NCBI GenBank assembly: GCA_025602905.1
Contig: JAHLKI010000061.1
Location: forward strand, 1 to 51,709
Direction of reading: 5' to 3'
Source: Phlyctochytrium arcticum
Taxonomy: Eukaryota > Chytridiomycota > Chytridiomycetes > Chytridiales > Chytridiaceae
DNA length: 51,709 nt
In this document: one piece after another, positions 30,276 to 40,731 of the stretch
How positions within the stretch are numbered: position 1 is the first letter of the stretch
How the letters are laid out: each line of letters opens with the position of its first letter
Notes under the pieces: generated by a model
What the model saw: the letters and a program-made list of their open reading frames with translations, nothing else
Database searches by the model: none
What the model was told of the DNA's origin: nothing
Made by a program: the position numbers and the translations under genes

Positions 30276-33200
30276 AATGGGTCGCGGTCGCCCAAAGGGC
30301 AAACAGAATGCACCTGGTCATCATGCAGGAAGGCCTACCTTCTACAACCAACACTTTCAAACTCGTGCATCAACCAGTAGTTCAAGATCGTCATCAGTGG
30401 AAGGGATCAAAGCCAGGGAACAACAGGAATCCAACACTGGCTGAACAAGCAGTGCGCATCAAGCTCCATTCTATCCGATATTCACAGTTGGGAAACCCCA
30501 CGGGAAACCCGCTGAGAGTAATGGTATGTTTGATTCAAACTCGCATTTTGTTTTTTTCTTTGAATTGAATTTTGTGTACCAGTCGAATCAAACTCCTTGG
30601 ATGCTGGGATGGCAATGATTGTAAAGGAGAACGACGTTAGTAGGGATGACCGAATGCAGATAGTTTCGGAATTGGGCGATATTACCGGAACTACCAGGAT
30701 GTCAGAAACCGCCGTGGTCAAAGTGGCAGAAGTTAGTAGCGACGATGAACTCCAATTGCCGACAACAACGGAGGTACAGTAGACATTGTCCTGAAGTTGC
30801 AATCTGCAACTGCAGTGGACCGTGTGGTGTGCGAGATGCTGGAGGACGAGGCTGAAGCTCTTAGAGCCGAACTTGAAGGTAACTTCTCTGGCTGGTTGCC
30901 TTCATGCGCAAGTGCGCCTTGTGTGAGTGATGGGTCTAATCAGAGTTACATATCAGATCGCGAGGTGGAGGAGCCTGAGACCACTGACAAAGACTTCGAG
31001 CCGGATACCCCGCACAACACATATCCAGAGTTCCTTACAGCAGAATAGCAAAGAATTCTTGACTCAACGGCACCGGGAGAAGTCCCAGATTGCGTCAAAT
31101 TTGGCGACGGGTTTGTGAGACGGCCGTCCATCCAGAATATTCTTAAGAGCCAGAAGAAGTTGGACCCGATTGAGCTGGCTTACCCCGATTTCTACCTACA
31201 TGTCCCACACCATTATGTAAACCTGAGATGTCCATGCGGCGGAAGTCTTTCTCCCAAAGGCTGGGGCAATATCTTTAGGAAGGTAGTGGACCTGACGCGG
31301 GTGTGGTATTTGCTATCAAGGGCATACCGCTGTGACAAGAGAGGCAAAGAACTGGATGCGGGAAAACATACGTAGGCCATACCAAGACAATTATGGATCA
31401 ACTACCGGAGAGCTTGCGCATGACATTCCTGGCCCACCTAACGAAGAGATTGGGAATCTCTCGTCTTCTTATTGATGCCATGCGACCCTTGTTCCAACAC
31501 CGCATGGGTCCATTTCCCTTATCAAAAATGTTAAGGGAACTCCAGACCAAAGAATACGATTCCAGGCGCCTGGCGTACTTGGAGGGGATTCGTTACAGAC
31601 TCAAGAACCCTCCAGCTTTTGGTGCCCAAGAAGAATTCTGGGCTTTTCCAGACTTTGATGGAGCGTATGGATCACACATACCCCACCCACATTACTTGTC
31701 CAGTATTTATAACACCGTTCAGCGTCAATTCCTGGAGCGCCGTTCTCAACACATGGGTATGCTTTCTGCCAATACTGTATTCTTTCGAGCGACTTTAGCC
31801 ACAACTTACCCAAGCGGGTTGCGCGTGTTGACGGGGTACCAGTGTATACGGCGGGGCACACATTCGGGAACCAGTAAGGAGGGATCCGTGGCCATACTTT
31901 GACGTTTTCAAAAAGTCTTAATGAGTTAGACTAGCCTATCAGTGCCATGTTAACATCACTTGCGCAGTACGGGCACGAACAGCCACAGCTTCTGTTCGTT
32001 GATGACATTCCAGGTAAAGTCAAATTTGTTTCTTCACAATGCATGCACCTTATCCAGCATTTGATATGATCAACCAAAAGGCGAAAGGGCATATTTCGAA
32101 AAACACATCCCATCCCTCAAAAAGAAAAAAGAATGTGCAAGCTACCGTTATCAACAAGTTCGCGCATCTCGAAGAGTATCAACGGCTTGAATCTGTACAG
32201 GTGCTGGTGATCAACACGGCTAAATCCTGTGATACCTTGATCAACTTGTACATCCTAAACAAGCTTCCAACCAAAGAGGGGGAAGTTTTCCTGACCGGAT
32301 TCGATTGTGAGTGGTGCCACAACCCGACCACGAATGTCTCTGGGGCAGTTGCTACCGTACAAATTGCAACCACCCAGGTTGTCCTCATCATTCAGCTTTT
32401 CCAAATAGGCTCAGTCCGGAAAAGTTTGCAGGACTTTATGAAAAATAGCCAAATACTCGAAATTGGCAAAAATGTCGGTGGAGACCTTGCGAAAATACTG
32501 CGGGACTACGAAGTAACGGTGCATGTACTCGGAAATATTGAGTTAGGAGCTCTGTGCAAGGAAAAGAAGGTGGTCGCTCGAGGAACAGCCGGTCTGGATG
32601 TGCTCTGTGCAGCAGTCTTACGACAAAAACTCCCGAAGCCTGATGCGGTGAGAATTAGTGAATCATGGGAGAACGAGCACCTCTCCAAAGCGGAAATCGA
32701 GTATGCTGCGAACGATGCCTATGTCGGCTTACAGATCTACCGGACCTTGCTTGCCATGAAACCTGCTGATGCGACTTCGCCTTTCGCAACTGCGGGACAG
32801 CGTGTGGAAATTCTTGCAGCTGACCGCAACAAAGCTGTTTTTAGCCATCGGGGTGATTGTTGCCGCAGATGTTGAGAAGTTGAACGGCGTTAATGTGACA
32901 AAAACCCGCCAAGTTGTGGAAGTGCACGAGGTGTTTGTTGCTGGTGCATTCATCCCAGCAAGTAAAGGTGATTGAGATCTTCACTTCTTATCGTTGCTGG
33001 TTTCTAATGTATGTTTTCCTTGAAATCAGTTGTAACGTTTGGCAGCTTGAATTTGCCTGATTCTGTTGCAGTGCCAATATCCCGCTTAAGAGTAGCCAAC
33101 CCAGGCCACAACCTGTGATTACTGCGCAAATCCCAGACCTTCCAAATTCAGGACCTTCACTGCACCACCATGCTTTGTTAGAGAATCTAGGGAGCAATCC

Positions 33201-33336
33201 ACCCACTGAGCCTGATGAGTGTGCCGCTGAAGTCGGCGATGAAACTGTCACTCTTGCCGAACAGCTTTCAGTATATTCAGAGGACCTCACTACAACGCCA
33301 CTAAACGATCATCTAATTGACACCAACATTCGTTGT
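30276..33336 (+). pseudogene. DUF6729-like transposon protein with 3'-5' exonuclease domain (copy B)
   Basis: ATG 30276 starts MGRGRPKGKQNAPG (AT-hook-like). An intron at about 30522-30582 is followed by an acidic linker (30600-31045). The DUF6729-like part reads YPDFYLHVPHHYVNLRCPCG, GWGNIFRKVVDLTRVWYLLS, AYRC, then LRMTFLAHLTKRLGISRLL, LRELQTKEYDSRRLAYLEG and, in another frame, SSDFSHNLPKRVARVDGVPV (possible catalytic Asp). The exonuclease (32290-32760) has FDCEW (D-x-E), VATVQIATTQVV, LEIGKNVGGDLAKIL (second Asp), GTAGLDVLCAAVLRQKLPK and YAANDAYVGLQIY (Y-xxx-D), the full DEDDy set of the WRN/RNase D family. A third segment, TKTRQVVEVHEVFVAGAFIP, follows. One in-frame TAG (about 31046) and indels near 31370, 31790 and 32860 break it. 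Expected downstream transposase-like half is missing: it ends at the junction with copy C. Confidence 0.7.
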
Positions 33337-34670
33337 TGATGGTGTACAAGCCAATGATAGGTCGATGCGATTGAGAACTGGTATCCCCTTGGCGGCACGA
33401 CCTTTCGTTTTCGCAGCCTCCTTGTGGGATCCATCCGCACCCCACACTTGGCCATCTATTAGTTGTTGATGACAGCGCATGTACTCTTCCAAAGTCCATT
33501 GCATTCCGTTAGGCTCCTACAATGGAATCATTTAGACGGATTCACTTCCAAACAACCTCCCGAAAACACGTACCACCAATACCACCATTTTGAAGAGTTG
33601 TGTGTATACTGTTGAGAGGTAGTGTTCTGAAGGGATAAATCCTTTGTATCTATTCTCGTCATAAAAATCACCAAAGTCCAAGTACTGTAAGTGCTCCTGA
33701 GCTCATTGTTTACCCTTGGAAGTATCTGTGCTTTGCCAGCTCGAAGAAAGTTTTCCTGAGCGGTATGAAGTCTGGCAACATAGACCAAAAGCAACGTTGT
33801 GTATCTCTCCATAGGGTTATGCATCAGGTGCTCTCGACAGGCTTTGACGCCCTTGCCATGCACAATATTATCGCGTAATTGATGCAGAATACGCTGAAGA
33901 AAAGCACTTCTCTGCGTGAGAACAATAGGAAATGACGCACAGCTGGATTAAGAAGATCAGTAACCTTTGAATCATAACCATGGAACGTCCCGCAAATATC
34001 ACTTTTAGCCCCTGACGATCTAATATCCTGTGCGATCCTCCAAAATAACTCGTCTAAGAGTTCTGGCGAATCCATCTCGTTTCACTGCGGAACTTTTTTT
34101 GCAAGACGGACAAGGAGGCTTGCCGTTTTCTAACATTCCTGGGAATTGCAGTTCAGGAACCCAAACAAACACAGGCTACATATGGCATTCTGCGTCAGCT
34201 GTGAGAATGCGAAACCTGTCAACGAAGATTACCTTCAAAAAGTATTGAGAAACTACCGGAAACTCCTCCAAAGGAGCCTCGTGACAGCCTAAAGCAGGAT
34301 TTATAGGATGAACCCAAAAATATTCGAATGGAAGGGGAACTTTTGCCTTGCTGCAGTATTCCACCACTTTTTTGATCCATGAGTGGAAACTATCCTGGTT
34401 TTGATAGCGCTGCTTCACAAGAAACGGAAGTTGTTCCAAGACACTCTTGGCGGCATCCGTCAGTCCGCTAGGCACTTGCATGGCCGTGGCAAACGGGGAT
34501 GGCTGTCTCGCAGCACCGGGACCTCTGGGGTGCTTGGGGTCTATGAGGGCCGTTGTGCTCGCTTGGGAGGTGGCATTTGCACCTGAGGCAGATACAGGTG
34601 TAGTGAATGTAGCGGGGATAGCTCCTGTATTTGCCGATGTATTAGCAGCTGTGTCATTGTTGTTGGACAT
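33290..34670 (-). pseudogene. DUF6729-like transposon protein, copy C (3' truncated)
   Basis: ATG 34670 (MSNNNDTAANTSANTGAIPA), a Ser/Thr/Ala-rich leader, then LPFEYFWVHPINPALGCHEA. An intron begins GTAATCTTCG near 34230. It continues VWVPELQFPGM, PPCPSCKKSSAVKRDGFART, RRVILEDRTGY, FHGYDSKVTDLLNPAVRH and, in the next frame, LHQLRDNIVHGKGVKACREH. Then MQWTLEEYMRCHQQLIDGQ, WGADGSHKEA (possible catalytic Asp) and GLYTINNE, the last recognisable phrase (about 33340). Sequence similarity to the family stops there, where copy B ends on the other strand. Several frame changes; a pseudogene. Confidence 0.62.
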
Positions 34671-34679
34671 GTCATTCCG

Positions 34680-35164
34680 CTGTTGAGATGGACGGAAGAA
34701 ACTTTAACGGTTTTTAAAAACATCACATGACCAGGCCGTATGTGATCGGCATGCAGAAGCGCGCCGAAAAGTCTTGGAGCTCCGGCCAGGCAGAAACCAC
34801 CCAGCGAGCTTCCTTAGCTAAAAAAATATTCAACAACATGTTTTCACACAATAAAGACAGCACAACCACTACTATAAGCAGGACATCTACGTTGCTGAAT
34901 TATTCTGCCAAGTCGGGGCTGATTGATGATCAAGAGAGCAGTGATGAGGTTTTCCAGTCTCAATTGTCACGAAGTGCATCTTCACCAGACTTCAACTGCA
35001 TGCACAAACCTGAAAACATTCACAAACAACAAAACACAAGTATATTGAAAACAAAAAATAAATAATTATATGCTATAGTAACTCAATCAAAAAATAAATA
35101 CGCCAGTAATCAAAATGCTAAGAATTACGCCAAAAGGTGATACGCAACAATGGAATACAATACA
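34680..35164. other. no supported gene
   Basis: One open plus-strand frame (34727-35065) is low-complexity (Ser/Thr/Lys/Asn-rich) and has no motif or neighbour to support it. Confidence 0.5.
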
Positions 35165-37529
35165 CTACCGCCATTGGATTTCCGCCAACCAATTACGCCG
35201 GGCCTCGTTGTCAGTCATCAGAATGAGATTCATAGCTTGCAGTGTTGCGCCTTTCTTCAACTTCTTCCCCTTACGATATTCCGCCAGCCGCTTGCTTTCA
35301 AGATGTGCTGCGACCTCCCTTTCGGGCAGGTTTTTCTCCACGGACAGACGGATGATGTTTCCGATGATGAACTTGCGCCTTTACCACGCCTTTGAGTTCT
35401 TGGCACCTACTGCCCCTCTTCCATGCCAATTGCGGGTAGGGTCCTGCTCCTTCAATCGCTCCAAGTCCTTGATAGCTAGGCCTCCTTGGAAACCATTATC
35501 CCATTCTGTCCACAAATCAACAACCAAATAGATCTCGTTTTTCATCAGATATTGGCCGGTGGGCTGGGTGGGTGTGGTTTGGGCGGCGTGTGCGGTCTGG
35601 GCGGAGGGGGTAGTTTGGGCGGAGGGGGTAGTCTGGGCGGAGGGTGCGGTTTGGGCAGTGGGGGTCGTTTGGGCAGGGGGGGCGGTTTGGGCAGGGGGAG
35701 CGGTCTGGGCGGTGGGGGTGGTTTGCTGCCATGAATGCTTATGGCAATATCGGAACAGCCAGCAGTCTGGCAGATACAAGCTGCCGATTTGCGAAAAGTG
35801 TGGGTAACCTTGCTCGTGTAGATGTCGTTTTCGGCGAGGATTTCCTTTACAAATTTGCCGTGGACATTGTAATTGCCCCCAAACAATGAGATCTTGTACC
35901 ATTTTTTGGGGTCGGAGATGTCGGGCCATGGCTGGTCTTGCATTGTGAATTTGTGGAATAAATAGCTGGCCAGAGCATTGGGCAGGCATGCTACGGGATT
36001 TAGCGCTCGCATTTGCTGACCCCACTTCGATGCGCCCTTCGTTGTTGGTTTTGGATGACTTAATGTTCAAAATAACCCCGGTCATTTTCATTGGTCTTTC
36101 TTCAGGGTACTATGAAGGAAATAAAAGATGTTAGACTCATGTCTCGTCCGCTTTTGTATATGCTTACTTTTTGTGTCATCAAATCAGCTATCATGGCGGA
36201 CACCACATCCTCTGATCGGCCCATAATCATATGAAGCATCATACAGACAGCCCTATGATAGTAAGGGTCTGCATTGGCTGCTGCAGCTCCCGTGGTCCTC
36301 AACATGAGGTTGTCACTGATGGTCAAGAATTCATCCTTGTCGTAACCGTCTTTGATACTTCCAAGCGCCTTGTCCTGATAAGTAGCAGCTGCCATTTACC
36401 CTTTGCTTCTCTTGAACTTTTTCTTGAAGGCTTTCAAGAATGCCCCTTTCTGTGGGTCTGGGAATGGGGATGTGTGACCAATATTCTGATCCCTCCACAG
36501 GTCCTCAGCAGCCTTGATGTCGGTGTTGATATTTTTGAATCCTTGGTTGGGGTTATTTCTCAGCGACTCAAATCTAGGTTATGCAAAATAGTGTTAAAAC
36601 TTTAAGTCTTTTGAATATCTCAAACCCGCAAGACCCTCTTCATTACCTGATCCATGTATGAATTTTTTGCTCACTAACGAGGACCGCGCGTTTGTAGAGT
36701 TTGTCCATCACTTCAGCACTTGTGTCTCGATCTTCTTCCGGAGTTTGTAAATAGACTTCATGGGCATAACGCAGCCAAAAGTGCTAAGTAAGTACCCAGT
36801 TAGCAACCCATGAAAGTAAATTAATTGAGTGCAATGATTAAACTTACCATGAAACGAGTCTGTCTGGCATTCCAGGCTTTGTTGGTGCCTTGGGCTCGAA
36901 CGCCGCGGCGATTGTTTGCAGCAAAATTCATAGTGTTCGTGAGAAGCGCTTGGGCATTCGGCGGTACAGCTCGGTCAACGGTCATAACAATCTTAGTGAA
37001 TCTTTCCAATACATTGTCTACAATAAATAAATTCAATTGTAATGAGTGCAAATTCATATGGGGATTATATGAAAAAATACATACCTGGAACATCCACTGC
37101 AGCCACTTGATTCATCGTGGTCAAAAGTGTCTCATCAACCGTTTCCATGAACCAAATTTGGATTTCTTCATTCGTCAAATGACTTTCAAGAGGATTCAAT
37201 GGGTCCGACTCTAAGCTGCCTGGTAGTAGGGCCTGGTTTCCAGCTTTAAAAACAAAGACATTTTCCGTGTAACTTCGCTCAAAACATGGCAGGAAACAAA
37301 TTTCTTGAAGATCACGGATCTTGGGGTTCTCGTCCATAACTACTTCCGGAGTTGTGGGGGTGGCTGCAACTTCCGCAAAAAATTCAGGCATGTCCCTTCT
37401 CCACTGATAGATGTTTGATCCTTGGATTCCGAGTTGTTTGGTGACTTTGGCAACCTTGCCATTTTTGACAGAGAGATACACAGCAGTTTGCTTGCGCTCT
37501 TTGTCGAATCGGCCTCTTCTGGGTCCCAT
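35165..37529 (-). pseudogene. Crypton tyrosine recombinase with GCR1_C-like domain (Crypton C)
   Basis: ATG 37529: MGPRRGRFDKERKQTAV, then KNGKVAKVTKQLGIQGSNIY, a helix-turn-helix-like segment absent from Cryptons A and B. Exons follow with VDNVLERFTKIVMTVDRAV, GTNKAWNARQTRFM (intron donor GTAAGTTTAATC) and HFWLRYAHEVYLQTP, the expected core-binding start. Catalytic part: RAVCMMLHMIMGRSEDVVS (box I Arg), intron donor GTAAGCATAT, NPVACLPNALASYLFHKF, THTFRKSAACI (H-xx-R) and ISIHGS (box III His). Then, where the catalytic-Tyr segment should be, there is a hexapeptide repeat (35560-35725), followed directly by LWTEWDNGFQGGLAIKDLER and RRKFIIGNII (GCR1_C-like). Ends EIQWR, stop at 35165. A TAA separates two blocks near 36395. 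Not functional as read. Confidence 0.72.
35560..35725 (-). repeat. 18-bp coding minisatellite ([T/A]P[T/P/S]AQT hexapeptide)
   Basis: About nine units of the form GTCTGGGCGGAGGGGGTA (plus strand), encoding TPTAQT / APPAQT / APSAQT / TPSAQT on the minus strand within Crypton C. Unit length is a multiple of three, so the frame is kept across the array. Confidence 0.88.
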
Positions 37530-37959
37530 AATGTTCAGGTTGATGTTGATGGGGCAGTGGTTGGTTGATGGAGTCGCGTCCAGAGCAGAGTCAGATGAAT
37601 GTGAAGGAAGACGAAACAGACGAAAGAGACAAACGAGACGGGGGGGATGCGGAAGAAAAATGATACTTGAATGCTTGGTAATGTGAAAGGTGGTTGCGAG
37701 GATAAAAAACAACACCGTTGGACATGAACGCCCTACCATCATTCCATATCTTACTCGGTGGATGAGTTTTCCGGGAAAAAGTCTTTGGACCACAATTTAC
37801 CACCACATCTGATTTTGAACAACATCGCACTATCTACAATTATCTTTTGCGCGAGGAACTAAAGGTTTGGTTTGGCCATGATTTTTTTTCTGGGGTGTCT
37901 GGGTTTTTTCCAGCCCAACAAACCAATGTCTGCCATGTTTTCCCAGCTCCAATTAGAAG

Positions 37960-38028
37960 CGAGGTTTTTAGGTTAAAAATCACTCTGGCCGCGTAGTTTT
38001 TACTAATTGATTAGGTTAAAAACCTCCG
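37960..38028. repeat. ~70-bp palindromic segment
   Basis: GAGGTTTTTAGGTTAAAAA at the left pairs with TTAGGTTAAAAACCTC at the right (GAGGTTTTTA against TAAAAACCTC); GGCCGCG occurs next to each arm. Could be a tiny MITE-like remnant. Confidence 0.55.
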
Positions 38029-38529
38029 GCCGCGAACTTCGGCCGCCGAGGGTTTGCATAGGAATGCGTCCGGCTTGCTTCGGCATTCCTCAAGAAACTG
38101 GCTATCGGCTGTTGCAAACCAGATCCCATAGTGGGAAAACTTCACCTTCTGGGTTCCAGTAGATGTGTAGATGACTATATGCAAGCACTTGATATGGCAG
38201 TACGATATATATATATATGGGAATGTGACAGTAAGGATCGGATCAATCAAAAACAAAAAAGAAAAAAATACTGGTCAGGGCTATGGCAATAATGGTGGAG
38301 ATGGCAGAGCTGCTTCTGAGCTGCTTATCAAAGGTCATTTTGCCTAATTTATTTGGAGCCAGTCCGCTGGGACCACTGATGTTTCGATGGATAGTTAGAT
38401 AGATGTACAGTATTACAAGTTCAGGCCATTAAAGTACATGAGTATCCCCAACAAGGAGGCTTAGCTCTGAGATCCATAAGCTCGGTAATCGGAGGACTCC
38501 GCATACCCAAAGGCTCAGTTCACTGACCA

Positions 38530-38690
38530 ACAACCACTGCCCAACCGGAGCCGCTCCACTGGGACCACTGCCCAGCTGGAGCCGTTTTGCTGGCACCACT
38601 GCCAAGCTGGAGCCGCTTTGCTGGGACCAATGTCCAGCTATTATTGCCTTTTCGAGCGCGGAGCCGTGCTGCTGGGACCAACGTCCGAAC
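38530..38690. repeat. 31-bp minisatellite, about 4 units
   Basis: Units such as GCCGCTCCACTGGGACCACT + GCCCAGCTGGA repeat with changes (GCCGTTTTGCTGGCACCACT, GCCGCTTTGCTGGGACCAAT, GCCGTGCTGCTGGGACCAAC). An isolated related unit lies near 38355. The array occupies the place where the left end of transposon copy 2 should be. Confidence 0.8.
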
Positions 38691-38889
38691 CCTAACGGCC
38701 AAAGTGTAGCCTACATTTTTGCAAAACAGTCATTCACCATCTGTCCATTTCCACACAATCTTTTGCACTACACACCTCCAGTAAACTCTCGAAACTACAG
38801 TACCTCAACCGGTATGGGAAGGAGACTCTGTGACTTTATCTGAACCTTTTCTGACAGGATCTTTAGTATTCCGACGCACAAGTGACAGC

Positions 38890-39588
38890 ATGCCACCGAA
38901 AAGGAAGGTGAGATGGGCATCTTGATCAACTTGAACATCAAGTGCCGCTACAGTCTACTGATCGTAATTCCTTCGTCATTTGCCTTTTTTCTTGAACCTC
39001 GGAAATCCTCAGGCTGTAGGCTCATGAGTTTGGTTCTATGAAGTGCCTGGAAGAAAGAACGGCAAGTGGTACTTTATACCCGGCTGTTTTGGTTGTGGGA
39101 CCAAGAACTCCTCCCGATTTTACAAGTTTGGATATGACGAGCTTGGTAAGCTGGCGATGAATGGTGTGAAGCCTCAGCTTGCGCGTAAGGCCGCTGCCCC
39201 GTATGCTTGCGAAGGGTGTCGATCTCGATGGTATAAATACGGATTCTTCCGACCTGTGGAAATTGTACCAGATGAATCGCCGGAAGCAGATGAGGATGAA
39301 GCCGTAGTCATGATGGTGGATCATGATGAGCCGGAGAACTTGTATCCCATCACCATTATCACTCCTTCGAAACCGGAGGAAGAGGATCCTGCAACGGTCA
39401 ATGACTTGAAAAGAGCCATGTTGGACTTTATCAAACGTCCTTTCGACGGGAATCCCTTTGTGGATGTCGATGGATTCATTGCGGCATACCCACATCTGTA
39501 CGCGCTCAAGGCCACCTCGATTGGCTTCAAGGACACACCGCTCCAATCCGTGCTCTACAGGGACCGCATGAAGAGAAAAATTATTTTT
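38890..39588 (+). pseudogene. transposase-like gene of copy 2, 5' part
   Basis: First exon 38890-38907 (MPPKRK), intron 38908-39012 (GTGAGATGGG to AATCCTCAG), exon 2 from 39013. As in copy 1, the tiny exon and the intron position are kept. Exon 2 has a TGA at its fifth codon, then VWFYEVPGRK, the finger CFGCGTKNSSRFYKF...YACEGCRSRWYKYGFF, an acidic linker (ESPEADEDEA), NPFVDVDGFIAAYPHLYALK and YRDRMKRKIIF, where the MULE is inserted. The 9-bp target duplication encodes IIF in frame. It continues at 48787. Confidence 0.85.
39580..39588. repeat. MULE target site duplication, left (ATTATTTTT)
   Basis: Perfect 9-bp match to 48787-48795, the duplication length usual for MULEs. Confidence 0.93.
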
Positions 39589-39685
39589 GAGAAAAAGTCT
39601 CATATGCCCCTGTTTTCATTCGAAATTTCTGTTATGCCCCTCTTTTTTAAAAAATCTCAAAATGCCCTTGTTTTTGGGGTGATAA
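39589..39685 (+). repeat. MULE 3 left terminal inverted repeat (97 bp)
   Basis: Starts GAGAAAAAGTCTCATATGCC. Contains three spaced copies of ATGCCCCT/ATGCCCTT followed by a T-rich run, each a few turns of helix apart; these may be repeated transposase-binding sites (inference). Confidence 0.92.
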
Positions 39686-39792
39686 CTCAGCTGGCGCAGT
39701 AGTTCATCTTGGTTGTGACTTTAGCCCAAGGATCAGGCCCAAGGATCTCCGTAAGGAGGATCAACATTCTGAACCACTTCCTTCCAGCAATC

Positions 39793-40330
39793 ATGATAGA
39801 AGTTGGTGCTTACTTTGATAATTTTGACGATGTGATACAAGCTGCCGCGGACCATCATTCCCTCAACGGATATTCATTCAGCGTAGACAAACGTGGCAAA
39901 AGCCGCCTTGTTCTTGCTTGCCGCGCGGAAGACTGTCCTTTTCACCTGCATGCAATCGTAGATCGGCACCAGGTTTGCAAGATTTCTCAACTGAACACCA
40001 CACATACGTGTGTGGGCAATTTGCAAGAGGGAAGAGGATCGCAAAATGCTAAAAAATGGGTTAGCCGAACGGTCCAAGCTGGAATGGTGGTCAATAGCAA
40101 GTCAACTCCCAAACAAATTCAAGATCATATGCGTCAGCAGCATGGAAGCGTCCCATCCTACTCAACCGCTTTACGCGTCAAAGAAGATCTCCTTTCCGAG
40201 TCCGCAGATGATCAGAGAGAGCAATTCAGGATGTTTCGATCCTATTGTGCAGCTTTGCAGGTGGCGGACCCGCAAACGACGGCCATTGTCAAAGCGAGCA
40301 ACGCTCGTCTTCCCACAATTCTGCCTGATT
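39793..40330 (+). pseudogene. MULE 3 transposase, 5' part
   Basis: Start at ATG 39793 (MIEVGAYFDNFDDVIQAAAD). MuDR-type N-terminal DNA-binding domain: GKSRLVLACRAEDCPFHLHA, then HQVCKISQLNTTHTCVGN (C...C...H-x-C). Next KKWVSRTVQAGMVVNSKSTP and VPSYSTALRVKEDLL, typical of the segment before the catalytic domain. The frame is open to the gypsy insertion (NARLPTILPD) and resumes at 47338. The intact frame here suggests a fairly young copy. Confidence 0.88.
40326..40330. repeat. gypsy target site duplication, left (TGATT)
   Basis: Identical to 47338-47342. Confidence 0.92.
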
Positions 40331-40618
40331 TGTGACGGGTTCTGGTTCTTTTATACTAGCGGCAGGCGGCCGAATGACATGTGTCATTGGTCCCTGAGAG
40401 CGGTAAGCAATCATTACTGCGCGAGCGGGCATGCGCCACACTCGTGACAGGTTTTCTTCCATCATAAAGTACTCTGATAGCATTAGACATAACTTTAAGT
40501 GTTTTTCGACCATTATACTACCCGAACTCTCGCAACCTGGGAAGTTGCATATAGCGTCCATTTTACTTTTCTTTGAGCCCCTTTCGTTGATCAGACCGAT
40601 CCCCCTGACCCCATTGCA
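40331..40618 (+). repeat. 5' LTR (288 bp)
   Basis: Begins TGTGACGGGTTCTGG; contains TTTTATACTAGC (TATA-like) close to the start. Ends at ...CCCATTGCA directly against the primer-binding site. Confidence 0.96.
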
Positions 40619-40632
40619 TGGTAGCACCACCT
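40619..40632 (+). promoter_or_regulatory. primer-binding site
   Basis: TGGTAGCACCACCT directly follows the 5' LTR; a tRNA 3' end reading GGTGCTACCA would pair with it. The tRNA is not identified. Confidence 0.7.
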
Positions 40633-40731
40633 TTGTGGTTTGATTGAAAACAAGGTCGGCTTTCCAATTTTGTTTTTGAAGTTTTTGAAGTTTACCCTTC
40701 TCTCACGTATCCGTTCTTTCTTTCCAGTATC

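Larger units (their letters stand above)
37530..38699. other. gene-free spacer between Crypton C and transposon copy 2
   Basis: Holds the inverted repeat at 37960-38028, a short AT microsatellite (near 38205) and the 31-bp minisatellite before copy 2. No gene was found. Confidence 0.6.

Noticed and set aside
34727..35065. Plus-strand 112-codon open frame as a gene
   Set aside because: Composition is Ser/Thr/Lys/Asn-rich without motifs, and no promoter or neighbour supports it.
38505..38525. CTCAGTTCACTGACC as the left TIR of transposon copy 2
   Set aside because: Only the first six bases match CTCAGTGCAACCC, the next bases differ, and no GGGCCGGG duplication precedes it.
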